From Ceriagrion tenellum (taxonomy: Eukaryota > Arthropoda > Insecta > Odonata > Coenagrionidae), in the NCBI GenBank assembly GCA_963169105.1, contig OY720643.1:100389697-100453696 (forward strand): DNA of 64,000 nucleotides, read 5' to 3'. Positions 20,601 to 34,260 of this stretch are shown one piece after another. Both the position numbers and the translations under genes were made by a program. Position 1 is the first letter of the stretch, and every line of letters starts with the position of its first letter. The notes under the pieces were generated by a model, which had not been told where the DNA came from, made no database searches, and saw only the letters and a program-made list of their open reading frames with translations.

Positions 20601-21237
20601 TCTTCTACCTCGCTTTCCTTTACCGTTGTAATCACCACATTAACATTCAACTAGAGCACCAATTCGTGGAAATTTGACTAGAAGTCTTACTTTACTTTAT
20701 ATGACTTATGAAAATATTTTCCTGAAGCGTAAAACCTAATTTCACCTCAGAAACGATACTTTTCTTCATTTCTTGTCAAGTCAACATCCTTTCATCAAAA
20801 ATGTTCAAGATTTAATGTGCTTACCATAGGCCCGACTCAATGGTCAACATATTTTTTATACTAACTGCATTTATTCATTAAATACAGCGCATAGGAATCA
20901 AAGAGGAATAATTGAGCGGTCTTCTTATTATACAGAAGTGCCTAATTTTTTATTCATTATCTTAACAACTTTTACCGAGGCAAAGTAGTTAACCTCCAGA
21001 AGTTAAAAATTCCAAGAGTTGCAGAACTGGTTGTGGAGTAGCAGAAACGGGGTCCCCAGGATCCCCTAGTGATTACAGGAAAAATTGAAGGCATCACGCT
21101 ACGCTCGCTAATGACTATTTGAGACCCACACTACTATACGACAATGGGGCAGATTGATTGGTTTGACCATTTGATGCGACTAAGAAGGATCTGATTTTAA
21201 ATCCCACGTAATGAAAAAGCTTTTTTCAGAGTGATTT
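17671..21237. other. Non-coding stretch, nothing recognised
   Basis: AT-rich. A C/T-rich patch at about 19680-19930 gives a 63-codon low-complexity frame that I do not call. No repeat or RNA gene recognised. Confidence 0.6.
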
Positions 21238-22059
21238 TCACACTATATCCGCGAAAAACTTGACCTGATTCAATCGAATGAATTTCAGGACCACATTTAA
21301 ATTGTTCTGGGCTAGCGACAACGACCAACTTTCAGGTTTAGGCGTCCAGCGGCGAGTCATTGCATAACTTAGCCTGGCTATTAGCAATTTCATATTGCGC
21401 AAAGAAATCCAACTTAGCCCCTTTGTCAAAATGGTGTAAAACAGTTCGTCAAAATTACTAAAATGATAAAAATCACACAAATGTTTAGCAAAACAGGATT
21501 CATCGTCACCATTAATAAAACTTAAACTATGTTCCTTCACTCTGTCCTAAAATTTTCTGCCTGTTTGACCAAAGTAATTCATGCCACAATCATCACATTT
21601 TAATTTGAAAACACCATTCCTGCCTACAGGGTCATACCGGTCTTTAAAATTGAATAAAATTCTTCCGATTGTCACAGGGCTATAAAATGAAACATTAAAC
21701 CTATCAGCTAGTACAACTTTCTGCAATTTATATGTCAAGTTACCAATAAAAGGAAGTTTAATCCAGCGATTTGGGAAGAAGCTATGGACAGGCAGGGATG
21801 TAAGTATTTGAATGGCTTTTCTTTGGCGACAACGGTGCAATAACTTGTTTATATGGTTTTCATCGAACCCATTCCGACTAGCCAATGACTTTATTACATT
21901 CAATTCCTGAGTAAATTTTTCAGTGGACAAAGGTACATTAACTAGTCTATGACCCATGGATCCAAAAGCAGCGAGTTTGTGGGTGTGGTTGTGTGAGGAG
22001 TCAAAAGGTATTAAAACATCCGTAAAAGTTGATTTTCTAAAAGAAATCATGTCGTCCAC
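21238..22059 (-). pseudogene. Penelope-like element remnant, RT end plus GIY-YIG endonuclease, broken by one stop
   Basis: On the minus strand the frame from 22059 runs through FRKSTFTDVLIPFDSSHNHTH and KLAAFGSMGHRLVNVPLS, the post-RT block of insect-type PLEs, and into the endonuclease at GVFKLKCDDCGMNYFGQTGR. A TAG at 21547-21549 interrupts right after this, but the same frame continues without a shift as DRVKEHSLSF to a stop at 21238. The RT catalytic box is missing because the copy appears 5'-truncated just upstream of the FRKSTFTD block (about 22045). The truncation and stop make it a pseudogene, though a rather well-preserved one. It differs from both other PLEs in the window. Confidence 0.85.
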
Positions 22060-25000
22060 TAGAAATCAAAATATTTAAATATAAAAAATTTATGGAATCA
22101 CCCGTATATTCTAAAGTAAAATTTATACTATTATTTTTTCATTTTGAAATGGATATCAAAACCTCATATACGTTGGAATATATAGTAAAAGGGCGGTTAA
22201 AACGTCACAGCAGGCAAGAAAACTAGATATACACATGCCTTAATTGATGATGATACATATTCCTTCCAATTGGTCCATTTATCGGACAGCATTTTGAGCT
22301 TGTAAGGCCAGGTATGAATGGCATGGAAATCCAGAATACTTTCACTGCATACATAATTTACATCTTCTTTTTGACCACCCCATTTAAGAGTGAACATCTA
22401 AATCACCACGATTACCCTCTAACCTTCTGTTCGAAAAACTTCCTGGTTTCGGTAGCACGTACCAACACGCTCCATGACGCACTCGGCCGATCAACATCTT
22501 CACTCGCACAGTTCTTTTTTACCTTCGGCTCGCTTCCGTGGGTAGGAATATAAGTGGAAAAGAGAATGAGCGAGGGCAAAACTGTCACCCTCGGCTGCTG
22601 GGAGGTTGTGTACCCACCCGCCATGTCCGGGCTCGGGCTTAAAAGGTCATCGGTCTCGAAACCACGGGGACGTGGCGGGGGAAGAGAATTGGAGTCAAGC
22701 AACCCCCGAGGACGGGGAGATATGCGGGTGGCATCGAGGGGAAGGGACTCTAGGGAAGCGAATGAGGCAGGAGAAGGGCATCCAAGGGACAGGATGGAGA
22801 ACCGTGGATCGGAAGCACATCAGTGGAAGAGTACACTCAGACACACATTCCCTGCCACACACCCTTAACATTAGCAGCCACGTAGTATATCCCTGAAAGC
22901 CACCTCCATTATGCGTGTCAGTGGGCGAGATTTCACCAACATGCCTTACACTGTATCATACTGAAGTAAATGAAGCTAAAACTAAATTCATTCAAACTGG
23001 CAACACCTGTGGGGGGAATTTTAGAAACGAGTACCAATGCTACAAATAGTTTTAGAGACTATAATCACTGATTTTCTTTTGCAACCACACACAGGTATAA
23101 AAGAATTGTAAAGGAAGCTTAAGAACCGTTCTGTTAGGTCTGCGAAGAAGATCAAGAAACAAGTACGAGTGGGAAGTAGAAATATCACCAATTTATATTA
23201 AAAGTATGCTCGATGCTTCCAAAGGCATCTTTCACGGTCTCATGTCCTTTTCTGAAAAATTACATCATAAACCAGTTCGATTTGCATTTTATTTACTTAA
23301 TTTTATCCAGATGACTCAAATCCCCGGCAGTTTAATGAGTAGGCGACTTGTGGAATGGCTTTTACTTTTCGCGTCATCTCATAAAGGACACAGGTACCAA
23401 TTAAATCGTCATTGAACTATAGGTGAGACAGACCATAGAAGCTATACAACTTGAGTTCAAGATTAAGGCCAGAAACGAGTGGAAAAGCTGTTGATGACTT
23501 TAATCTTCAGCAAGTATACATGTACACTATTAAGCTGATAAAAAACTTCTTCTTTCCCCAAAAATTACAATTTTTAAATATATGAGACTTCACTGCAGCA
23601 GATTTTGACTGTATACTTTTTTTTAAATACACATATGTAATCAACCTATGATACAAGATCATTTCTTCAAGCATCTGGATGTCGCCACATGATTACCGAG
23701 ATGGTATTTTTTTAATGCAAATTAGCCCTTTTAGAATCAAAGAGATATGCAGGTTACGTCAAGGAAAATGAGATGATGGGCCACGGATAGGGGATCGGAA
23801 AACAAGCAAACTGGTGATGAACTCACGAGTAGCAGGGATACGGGAGTATAGATCACAATTTTCTCGACAGACAACCTTGGACAGGCTCGCAGGGTATAAT
23901 CTAGACGTAATTTTAAGTTGCGGATCCTAACCACTTATACTTTACAAAGAGCGGATAATGAAAACAGATCAAGGAGCAAAAAATTAAGGACTTATTCAAA
24001 ATTCACAACTTAATTTTTATTTTATTTCTACGCATGTAGAGGTAATTAAGTTATCAACTATTCCCGAGCGGTCAATATCTCTCTTCTCCAGGCAAGAAAT
24101 CTGCTCCACAAAAGATTCAAGAAATTAGCGGTAATAAAAATTAAATATGATAGCTTGACCACGTATCGACATCAACAATAAATGTCAATTCAGCGGCATA
24201 AGTATATCCACAATTAGTGTCATTTTATATCTTAATACATATAGCCCTAATTTAAGTGGTACTGTGAGATAATGAAGAAAAACGCATCGCTGAGGAGATT
24301 GCCGTTGAAGAGATTCGACAAACATTAGCAATACAAAGACAGTCAATGAAAATCAGCAAGCTAAGAAAGAAAAATTAATTTGGCTTATTCTGTGACACAA
24401 CAACCTATAAAAGTGAAATCTAAGAATCGTCTAGGATGACCAAATAGACCTAGAATACACCAGGCAAATTAGGTGCGACCTAAAATTATTGGAATGAGAG
24501 CGTGAAGCCGAGAGGAAAGAGAATAATCGTCGTTACGATGACAGCAAATTCCGGCTCAGCATTGACCACTCAAGTATAGTTGATAACTTAATTAGGTCTA
24601 TACTCGTAGAAATATAATAAATACAAGAGTAAGGTCTCAACAGTGTAGTAATTATTTATCAAATAAAAATAATATTTCCAAACAACACTATCTGGAGACG
24701 ACTTTGTAAATTCAATACAGCAAAACTTGATCATAGATTGTAGTAAATCGACCGCTTCATCACTCCATATTTCATTACTTTGACATCATTTTTAATTTTC
24801 TTGATCTATTTCCAGTCTTGGATTTCCTCTGATGTTCATCTCATCCATTTTATATTCTAAAATTGTTTCTGAAAGGCAGTTGTTTCGTAAAATACGACTA
24901 GTAAGTTTGATAATGCCGTTAAAAAACAATGACAGAACAATCTAATAAAATTTGTAATGATTGAAACTTGGATGGATGGAAAATGATTGAACGCGGATTG

Positions 25001-28000
25001 TTTCATATAAGATCTTCATGAAGCGTCTTGATTTTAAAGGAAAAATAGGATAGCCGTGGAAATTCGGGAAATGTAATTTTTTAGACAGAGTAGGGAAAGA
25101 TATTAGAGAGCTATGGCTACAAGTATAAAACTAATAATTTAATAAACTCCCCAGCCAATCCCACCTCTTCCCTTCCATCATCAGTAGAATGTATGAAGCT
25201 TTAATAAAAAAAACGATAGCATTTGGCAACCCTGGTGAGGTCCACGACAGGGGACAGAAAACGACAGCGTTCTTAAAATCAAGACACGGGTAATCGCCAA
25301 AGAAATAAACCATCTTTTACTAATATAACTTGTCTTTCAAATGAAAGTGTCGCCGGGTGGTTACAAGGAAATTGCGAGCCTGATGCGACGAACCCCTCTC
25401 GACGGGAAGATATGCAGGTTACGTCAAGCGAAAGGCGATGCGAGAGGGTGTGGGGATGTGAGGGCTGAGGGAGAAAAGCAAGAGGGTGGTGGTAGTGGTG
25501 GTGAGCCCGAGAGCGGCGAGGGTACGGGGAGTAGAAAGTAAAGACGCCGCCGACGGAATACCAATTACTGCGATGGAGGCCCATGCCTCAAGACTCCCCG
25601 AACGTTCGTCTCACTTACATCCCTCCCCCTGAAACTCTGCCACCCGTTCCACCCCGCTCTCTCCCCCTGGCGTACAGTCACACCCTTAAACCACTCCACT
25701 CTTCTACCCCAGAAAACCCTTGCTGCCAACCTCCACGCGAAAGATACTTCCTCGAACGCCCAATCGCCCCCCAAAATCTTGAATCGGATCCCTGAGGATT
25801 GCGATTCTGGTAAGGATCCACCAGGCCTCGCGAAAAGGAAATTTTAGATTGAATGTAGAGGTTCTGGATGAAGTGTTAAGAGGTGAAGAAAAGGTAGACT
25901 AAACCCTCAAATTAACAAAAGGTATAGGATAGTTGGCAGGAGGGAAAAAAAACCCGTTGTAAGGTTCGAAATGGAAGAAAAACGAGTAAAAAAATGTGAG
26001 GTTAAAAAAAATGACATTTAGAATGGGAAAAACCATCCGATGGGTTGTCGGAAGGGGTTTGACGTTGATGAGAATAAAGAGGCAAAATTAAGGGAAAGGA
26101 AGAGAGAGGAGCAAGTAGGAAGGACGGAAAAGAGCACAGAAGAGGACCAAAGAGTGAGGTGACCAGCTGGAAGAGACGAATGGCTCTATTTGCACAGCAT
26201 CTAAGTCGGATGCCTTCCTAAACTCCCCGATAAATATTTCAAGGGTAGAACGAAAACTGATCGAAAGTAATAAAACTATGACCAACCAAATAGTTCCAAA
26301 TCACTCTGAAATGCACGAATTAAATGTTACTTATTCACGCGTATATGTGAAAACATCCAGAGCACAGACGGGAAGTAGGGACACGACAAGAGCTAGTCAG
26401 ATTTATCTTCCGCTACTGGGGCTAATCAAGAACGATCACGTCTTAGGTAATAACGTGTGGTATATAGAACATTCAGTTTGTGTAATCCCCATTCACAAAA
26501 GGTCAAAAGATACGGACCAAACGAAAGGTATTTCACGTAATGTCACAAGAACGTAACGCGACAAATACCGCTAAGCCCGTTATAGGCGCGGCACGTCATT
26601 GCACAATCCGATGTATGTGCGGACGTACATTTAAAATTGCATTGTAAAGCAGTGAATTGTAATAATGTATGAGTGAATGCGAGACGAATTGATTTTGCAT
26701 GCTAGATCAAGGAAAAATGCAGTTTGAAACTGTGCAAATTAGTGCCCCGTGTAAAATGGTCTTCAGAATGACAATGGATAATCCAACCCAGAATTTATTT
26801 TCCAGAACAATGACTGCAATCAAAGAGTATGGTTGGAAACTGAAAATAATAATTTAAAGTGCCCTTCTTAAATACGTTTGAGAGAAAATGCACATAGGTA
26901 TTTTGATAAAAATTTTCAGGCAAACGAAAGTACTTTCATGAGATGCAACAATATTTTCAACTCCGAATTACAGTAGTCATTCATTGATCCGGTTCACGTA
27001 GCACTATCTGGACTTAAACTGTGATTACCTTTTTGTTTCACGTACAACTTTATCTATGGTGGATTGCCGCATAACAATGATTAACGACTGAAACAATAAA
27101 TGATGAAAACACAGCAAAGAATGAAATTTATTTCGTTCACAAGAGCAATAGTATGCTGCACGTAATCACGACTCCACATCCAATGAATGATAAACAAAAA
27201 TGTTAATAAAATTGGATTTTAGAAGTATTTACAAGCTGCCAGCAACCGCAACAATGTGAAGAATTACTTTTGTACTCAAAAGTTTTTTTATCTAAACGAA
27301 CATCCTTCTTAATTATGTTTCCATAAAATTCCAAAAGAAAATTTATGACAACACGGGGTGGATCAATGATCTAGCTTTATGTCACCAAAAAAAACTTACC
27401 TGAGACAAGAAAACTAGCCAACATTGGATGTAAACAAGAGTGGACCTTTAAGAAATCTTATCAATTTATTCCTATTATTCTTGGAATACCGATTAATAAT
27501 AATTCCGATTAACCTTGTCAAAATATTTTCCTTAGTCTCATTGCTTTTGACCTCAGAATTTCAATCCCTCTCCCTTCTTCTTCAGTGATGACAAAAAATT
27601 TCACAATTTTCATCGTGCTTCACCGTCTTCGTTTCATCTCCTAACTTGTCTACACCATTCATCAGTTTGCAACATACATTTTCTCACGAATTTTAAGTCT
27701 TAAATATATATTTTTTTATATCATTGCATAAAATAAGGACTTCAAAATGCTTTCACAAGTTTAATATTATACATCAAAGAGAAAAAAAAATCTCCTATGC
27801 TTAAAGCTGATAGTACGAACCCTGTCTTACAACGACGAAGTAGTCCACGCAGAGACACTAAGCAAATAATTTTATTTTCATTAGTGTCAAATCTCAAGTG
27901 TCTCATTAGCTAAATATTCTAGCTAAATAACCAGAGGAAAGCAAAATGGAGAAATGAGCACAGGGATAGAAAATTCAATGAGAAAGAATAGCTCGTTAAT

Positions 28001-29449
28001 AGTCTTATCAAAGGGTACCTACGTAAGTTACGCCACTCAGAATCGCTGGCCCGGTCTTAGGTTAAGTGTATCATACGTCTACACAGCGTATGGTAAACTT
28101 AATCTGGGTAAAAGTAGGGAATGGATTTCATCGAGGCATGAAATTAAGAGACTCATTAGCAGCAACGGACAATAATACCCAAAGTAGAAAAAAGTACCTC
28201 CATTTTACGCAGGTTAATTAAAGCAACAGAAGGGAATGAAGACATAAGGGATCGACTTAAGTAATCAGATTTGAGAGTATAGCCATTTTGTTGTTATACA
28301 CAAAATAATTGAATACGAAGATAATAATGACAGTAATAAATGACTATGCAAAGGAGTTATTTCCCGGCCAATACCCACGCTGATATAATTTATAGCGATA
28401 AAGAAAGAGTGATGTCCTCCAAGTAAGAAAAAACTAACATTTGACGAATTTATATACAATCTAGATCATAGCTTTTGACTGATGGGTGAATAATATGGCG
28501 GATATTTTGTCGTCCTATCAATTAACGCACGTTTGCGTGGCTCTTTTATGGGGAACCAAAGCTCTCAACAAAAAAGGAAAAATTGAAAGGAACACTACAG
28601 ATGGTATCACAGGGGCCGAAATTTAATACTGACGACCGACTCTTACATAATCCTCGATTCACAATCTCAATTTCACTATACCATCACAATTTCAACACTA
28701 AAATGGTCTCACTGGGAGTTTTTCATTTAAGTAGCAAGCGAGAGGCAATTGGCTGATGTTTCCCCGAAACCCGTGCGGTCATTTACATGTGACGTCGTAT
28801 TTATATTCGGCTATTAAGTCTCCTTGACTGATATCCTAGGGGACATCACCTGGTCTAGGGTCTCACCAAACAAAGAAGTCCACCGTCTATTTCACCCCCC
28901 ATCACTTCCAATGGCCACAGATGTCGAACCGACCCTAATGATAACCAGCAGGCGCTTACTACGGTAGGGTAGACAGAGGGGAAGAGGAAATAAATATCAG
29001 AAGATTGTTCGCAAGGAAGATAGCGGACGGAGAAGGATAACAAGGGAAGAGATCAAATTAAAGAGAGATAAAGGGAAGACTCTGAGGAGGGTAAGGTAAT
29101 TAGCCGGAAGAAGAATGGACGGCTGAGCCCTTCAGAAAGAGGAGAGGGGAAGAGCAAAGAAACCTATTCCTCGATTGCCTCGGAGGAGCAGCGATAGTCA
29201 CACACGCCGGCATTATTCATCAGTGCCATTAAGAGACTCGGGACGGCGGCCCCCTTTAATGCCAAACCACCGACTGAAGTGATTGTGAGGCAATCGCGTG
29301 TCTTCAGGTCCCTCGTTTACATCGCGCATTGATCGCGGGTGTGTGTGCCGAAGTTAATTACATCGCGAATGGTATTATCCACCGTAATGATCGTAGTGCA
29401 ATGAAATTATGACGGACGCTTGATTCCGTCCAATTTCACTGAACGCGAT
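22060..29449. other. Long non-coding stretch with GC-richer patches
   Basis: No gene recognised over more than 7 kb. GC/purine-rich patches lie at about 22560-22870 and 25340-25800 and yield Gly/Arg/Pro-rich frames of 60-104 codons without domain signatures. A 21 bp identical string is shared at 23743-23763 and 25408-25428 with weaker similarity around it. At about 29160-29420 there is a CpG-rich, non-repetitive patch that looks unlike its surroundings. The rest is AT-rich and featureless. Confidence 0.55.
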
Positions 29450-29925
29450 AATAAACTGGCCCGGTTTTGACCAGTGGCAGCGTGTTCGACTCCTATTCCG
29501 AGGATCGCAGGCTCGAGACCAAGCGACGGAAAATATTTTCCTGGCTTGCCAGTCAACTTTTGCACGCTTCCCGAATTTGACCCCACCACTGAGAGGCAGC
29601 AGTCTCAGCAGAAGGCATTGATGGCGCAGATCAAGGAGACCGGACCGGCATCAAATGCCACAGCTACGGGCGAGAGTGAAGTTCTCGGAATCGGCCGGGT
29701 GCAGTGATGTGGAAGGCAACTGGGAAACCACCACATAAGTCTCCCTTGATTATACTGCCCTGCATTCTAACTGTATAAGACATGATGTCATCCCTCCCAG
29801 TAAAATATTCCGGAGGTAAAATAGTCCCCCAATCGGACCTCCGGGTGGGGACAACAGGGAGGGATACATCGGTCAGGAAGGACAAACGCAGTATAGGAAC
29901 ATGGAACGATGAATTAGTGTAGATC
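29450..29925 (+). mobile_element. SINE-like head joined to LINE 5'-type sequence
   Basis: The left part has pol III-like boxes: GACCAGTGGCAGCG resembling an A box and CAGGCTCGAGACC resembling a B box (GGTTCGANNCC), about 35 bp apart. The right part (about 29720-29925) has GGAAGGCAACTGGGAAACCACC, then GGAGGTAAAATAGTCCCCC, and ends with a translated SIGTWND near 29893-29913, like the IGTWNVR start of a LINE apurinic endonuclease domain. No endonuclease coding follows, so this is a fragment or a composite SINE. The 29773-29887 part recurs at 1615-1720. Confidence 0.5.
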
Positions 29926-32900
29926 ACAGTGTCCTTTTGCTAGAAAAGATGGATGAATCAATAAGTTCTCACCACGGCATTCGTTTACTAGCCAAACCAA
30001 TGAACTAGTCTTTCCATATACGACTAAAAAACAGGTACTCTATTTCCTTGAAAATTCCCTTTTCTTTCATACCCCTACCGCTTCCATGCGCACAGCTATT
30101 GCTTCATACACGATCCATTTTTCTCAGTGTCCCGAGTTTTCGCCCTCGTGAAGACTTTCTTTCAACACACTAACCCTAGACTGGTGCTTTTAAAGAATAC
30201 ACAAATTTCGCATTTAGAATAAATTGGAGAGAACATTTTCAAGCAATGCGATTTCCGCCTCCAAAGACAAGGACAATCTTTTGAAGAAAGATCTGATGCT
30301 TTCCCTGCGCATGCTGTTAGTTTATGCGGGTAAAGTTTGTTAGAGTTCTACACCAGGTAAACCAAAAATTTTAGCATGCGTATTAATTCAGCTTCCTGCA
30401 TTTTTTTTGTACTTTTGCGTACCTCTAGAACGTACATAAGTGTAGGCCAAAATGTATAAGGTAAAGAACTCGAAGGGACTCGAATAACAAACACTCATTC
30501 CATCATATCGCACCCATCGCATCATTCCATACGTCGCACATACCATAAACAACTCTTTCTATCATTAAACTTGGGAGGAGCACACTTTTTTCCTTGTTAT
30601 TCCACCTCTCAAACTATCATTTATATATCACACCATAAGAAGAAGCAATGAATCACAATTTTAATAAAGTAACCCTGAAACACCTGAAATAAGGGTGGCA
30701 AACATTTAGCTTGAACAGAAAATAAGTAATGACGAAATGCTGAAGGCCAACGTTCGCTGCAAAGGGAAGAGGAAGAAAGGAATACCATTTATTGCTTTAC
30801 TAGCAGCGTCTCCATTTGAGCGATTTTAGACCTTATAGCTCGTTCGTACCACAATCTTATCTTCACAACGAAATGATTCATTTTTACTCCTGTTCCAAAA
30901 ATTATAATTTTAAGGAGATTCCTATACAACTACCCTTATGGAAATATTTTTTAAAAATTCCGCGTTTCCGTTTGAGTGTTATATAATAATAAACTTAATC
31001 CGATGACGTACCGAAACAGGCAAGGTAAAAAATTGAGTAAGGTTATACCACTGAAAATAGCACAGTTGTGAAATAGAAAATGCGAATAAAAAGCAGCTTT
31101 TTTAAATGGAATTACGATTTTTATAGATTATGATCACAACATCCCCTTGTTGTCGAGGCTCGAGTATTCAAAAGGTCATTCTGAGTATGGCACCAGGTGT
31201 CTAATAAAGCGCTATTTCTGTTCACTAAGAATAATCTATCCTGAATTATAGCAGCCAGTGGCTTAAAACTTAAAAATGATCGGAAGGGCCCCGTTTTCTT
31301 CTACACTCAATATCCAGATAAATTTTACTTCTAAAGTCTGTTGGTTGATTTCACTGGAGGGTTGCTGTTGTAGGGTCAATAACTGCTCGACAAGCGGGAG
31401 TGAACAACTTTATATACTCAACCATGATACAGCTCGCGCGACTCGCGCCAAGAAAAACAATTGAACAACAACAAAATACACATAGACATAGGAGCTTCAA
31501 TATGCCCAACCGGCCTGATAGCTGACACACAATATTACACCCCAACAAAGTCAACTTATGCAAGAGGCATCTTCGATAATAGGTAACATTGGAATCGTTT
31601 TGATGCACACGCCATTCAATTTCTGCGGTCGCTTCACCTTCCTTTTTACAACAAATGTATAGAAGAAGAGCAATATTTTTTACCATAACTTTACCCATTC
31701 AGGCGTTAAAGCCAACGTAACTTAAAATCGTTAAGCTTAAAAATATATTTAAATTGCGAGACTTAGATGACTTCGACACATGCATGGCTTTCCAAAATGA
31801 AACAGGATTATCAATTAAGTGGCGCGAATATAATTTTACGATGGAACCTCAGTAAATGAGTTGGGACAATGACTCTCTGCAGAACCATCTACTGAAATGT
31901 TGATGAGCTAATACTGAGTGTTTGATTTTCTCGTTGTAATTCTTTTTTGACCGAGGGTCGAACCGGACCGAAGCTAATTACGCTATCAATTCCCGATGTG
32001 GTGTTCTTACGTATAGCCAGGAGATAGTCACGGACGCTATGTACAGCCCACTACTTAAGGCGAGTATAACTTTTATAAATAATTCTCCACACCTTTTATT
32101 TTCATGAAGTAATTACTTGTGATGGAATCACGTCATTATGGAAGACATGGTTGGAATTCACAGTAAAAATATTCCAAGAAAATAGAGATTGAGATTAACA
32201 GGTTTGTCGTTAAGATATTAAGGCGAGGCTATTTCCGCCAATTTACGAGTTCCTAGAATACTGTGATTGCCGTAAGAGATGCTAGCAAAGGTCGAATATT
32301 CTAAAGACAAGTTATTGTCGTCCTAGCCTTAAAATTAATTATTTGGCGGACGGAAACCCTTTCTATTTCAATTGATTGTACCTACAATGTATTACAATCG
32401 GAAATGCGGGAAATTATTTAGAAGCAGCTTTTTAAATTAATATTAGTCAGTGCTGATTATGTATACCTATATACTGAAATAGAAAAGGGTAATTGAATAG
32501 GGTAGATTATTATATCCTTCTCCGTCATTCTATCCATACTACATTGTTCAAAAGTTGGAAGACTACTTATTGCATTGGCATTCAAGAGCAGACGATATGA
32601 TTTTCATTGATTATACTCGCCTATTTCTTCTAAATTCGACATTTTTCAATGAAGCAAACATATACACAAATACGCGTAGACCTATTGAGTATTGAGTCGT
32701 CTGATGTTCAGACGACTGTACGCGGCACCACTTTAAGCAGGGAGGAAACCTCACAGATACCGTTTCAAGGAACCCACGTTAGTCCAGTAAGCGTCTCTAG
32801 CCGCTAGGTAAAGCCTAACTTTTACCAAAAAGGTTTGAGCTGAAAATGAAATCAAAGACCTGCGAAACTAACTGCGCAGTAACTTTAAAGGAGTAATCCC

Positions 32901-34069
32901 CTAGAGATATTAAAATGCCACCTGTAGCACTGACTAACTGTCATTTTTCATAGTAAGGTTGAAAAAGAAAATAATTAATCAATCTTTAAGAGTCACGGCC
33001 AGCAAAAGAGCTGGTAGATAGCTATATAGACAGTAAATACTTACCTTATTTCAATTATACGGTACGTAACAACCAAGTCCCGCCAGGAGTTTATACTATA
33101 GTGCGTAGTATATCCAATTCCTCAAGTATATTTTAACTTCAAATAACAGGAAATGACTCAGGTTCGCCTTCCACCAAGCTTAATATTATTTAATTCCTAA
33201 AAAAAATTTTGGAATAATTTATGGAAGCTCTAATTTAAGACCGTCAACCCTCATCCACAAGCACAAACATATATTTACCGTGCTTACTCTTGATACTAAT
33301 GAGACCGGAACCGTGTTTGCATTAAATGGCCACAATTCCACTTTCAACGCGTCCGACGTTCTTTCCTCTTTTGTCTCCCGGGTGACACATTTTTTATCGC
33401 ATTCTTTATGCTTCAGCAGTGTTAAGATCATAAAGGAGGTTTCCCTCGGAGCCTCTTCAAAAAGCCTTCTGTTCCCGTCACGCATGCCATTTTTAATGTT
33501 CCCCTCTCTCTTTCAGGCTTTGCTACCTTCTCACTCTTGTTCGGATTTCCTCTTTTCTCTACGTTCCATTGCCGTATTTGTTCTATTTACATGTTTCCAT
33601 CCATATTATAGGTAATTATCTTCATTCGTTACAATATTTACCAATCTAAATATTCTTGCCAATTTATCTTCAATTTATCTCCACTATAACTATTAAATGT
33701 GACGTTTGTCATTCATACCGAATCGACTATTTCTTTATAAAAAAATAAATTCCATTTTCCCCCGCGACATTTAAATGCATAAAGATCGGAATGGTGTGGT
33801 GACTGGAGTCCTGATTTACCAACCGAGGTTTGAATATAGGAAATAGTGAAGATTTTTCACAAATATTCAAAACCCTGCATGTGCGAATGGTTATGCATAG
33901 GAAATGGAACGCTGGGATAATTTAATAGAAGAAGAACCGAAAGAGGAACTTCGGAAACATTAGGTCCAGTCGCGTGAAGAATAAGCGTATTAATATAATG
34001 AAATACGATTGAGGATATCAATTACAGCAAAGTGGCAGTACTTGGTATAAATTGCTCCAACCGTAAAGT
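29926..34069. other. Non-coding stretch, nothing recognised
   Basis: AT-rich; frames up to 115 codons (31351-31698, minus; 33280-33615, plus) show no recognisable domain and a composition expected by chance. Confidence 0.6.
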
Positions 34070-34260
34070 GGGAGTCTGAATGGTTTAGTAGATTAAGCAA
34101 AGACTCTCCATTCACAGAGATCTGGGTTCGTATCCCGTCGCTGGTGGAGTATTCTCAGAAATAGTATGATTCCTACTTGGGTACTGATTTTTGTTAGGTG
34201 TGTATTAACATTCCTAGGTGGGTGAGGAATATTTGAAATGTATTCCTCGGCCCGCCTGAC
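34070..34260 (+). mobile_element. tRNA-derived SINE-like element
   Basis: TGGTTTAGTAGA at 34081 resembles a pol III A box and GGGTTCGTATCCC at about 34124-34136 resembles a B box, 44 bp apart, as in a tRNA head. A non-tRNA body follows to about 34260. No poly(A) or target-site duplication could be assigned. A decayed tRNA gene is less likely, because the acceptor stem is not evident. Confidence 0.5.

Noticed and set aside
22850..22910. Possible LINE 3' end (CCCTGCCACACACCCTTAAC, then CCTGAAAGCCACC)
   Set aside because: Word-level resemblance only; the order does not match the LINE ends at 36905, 53440 or 60286.
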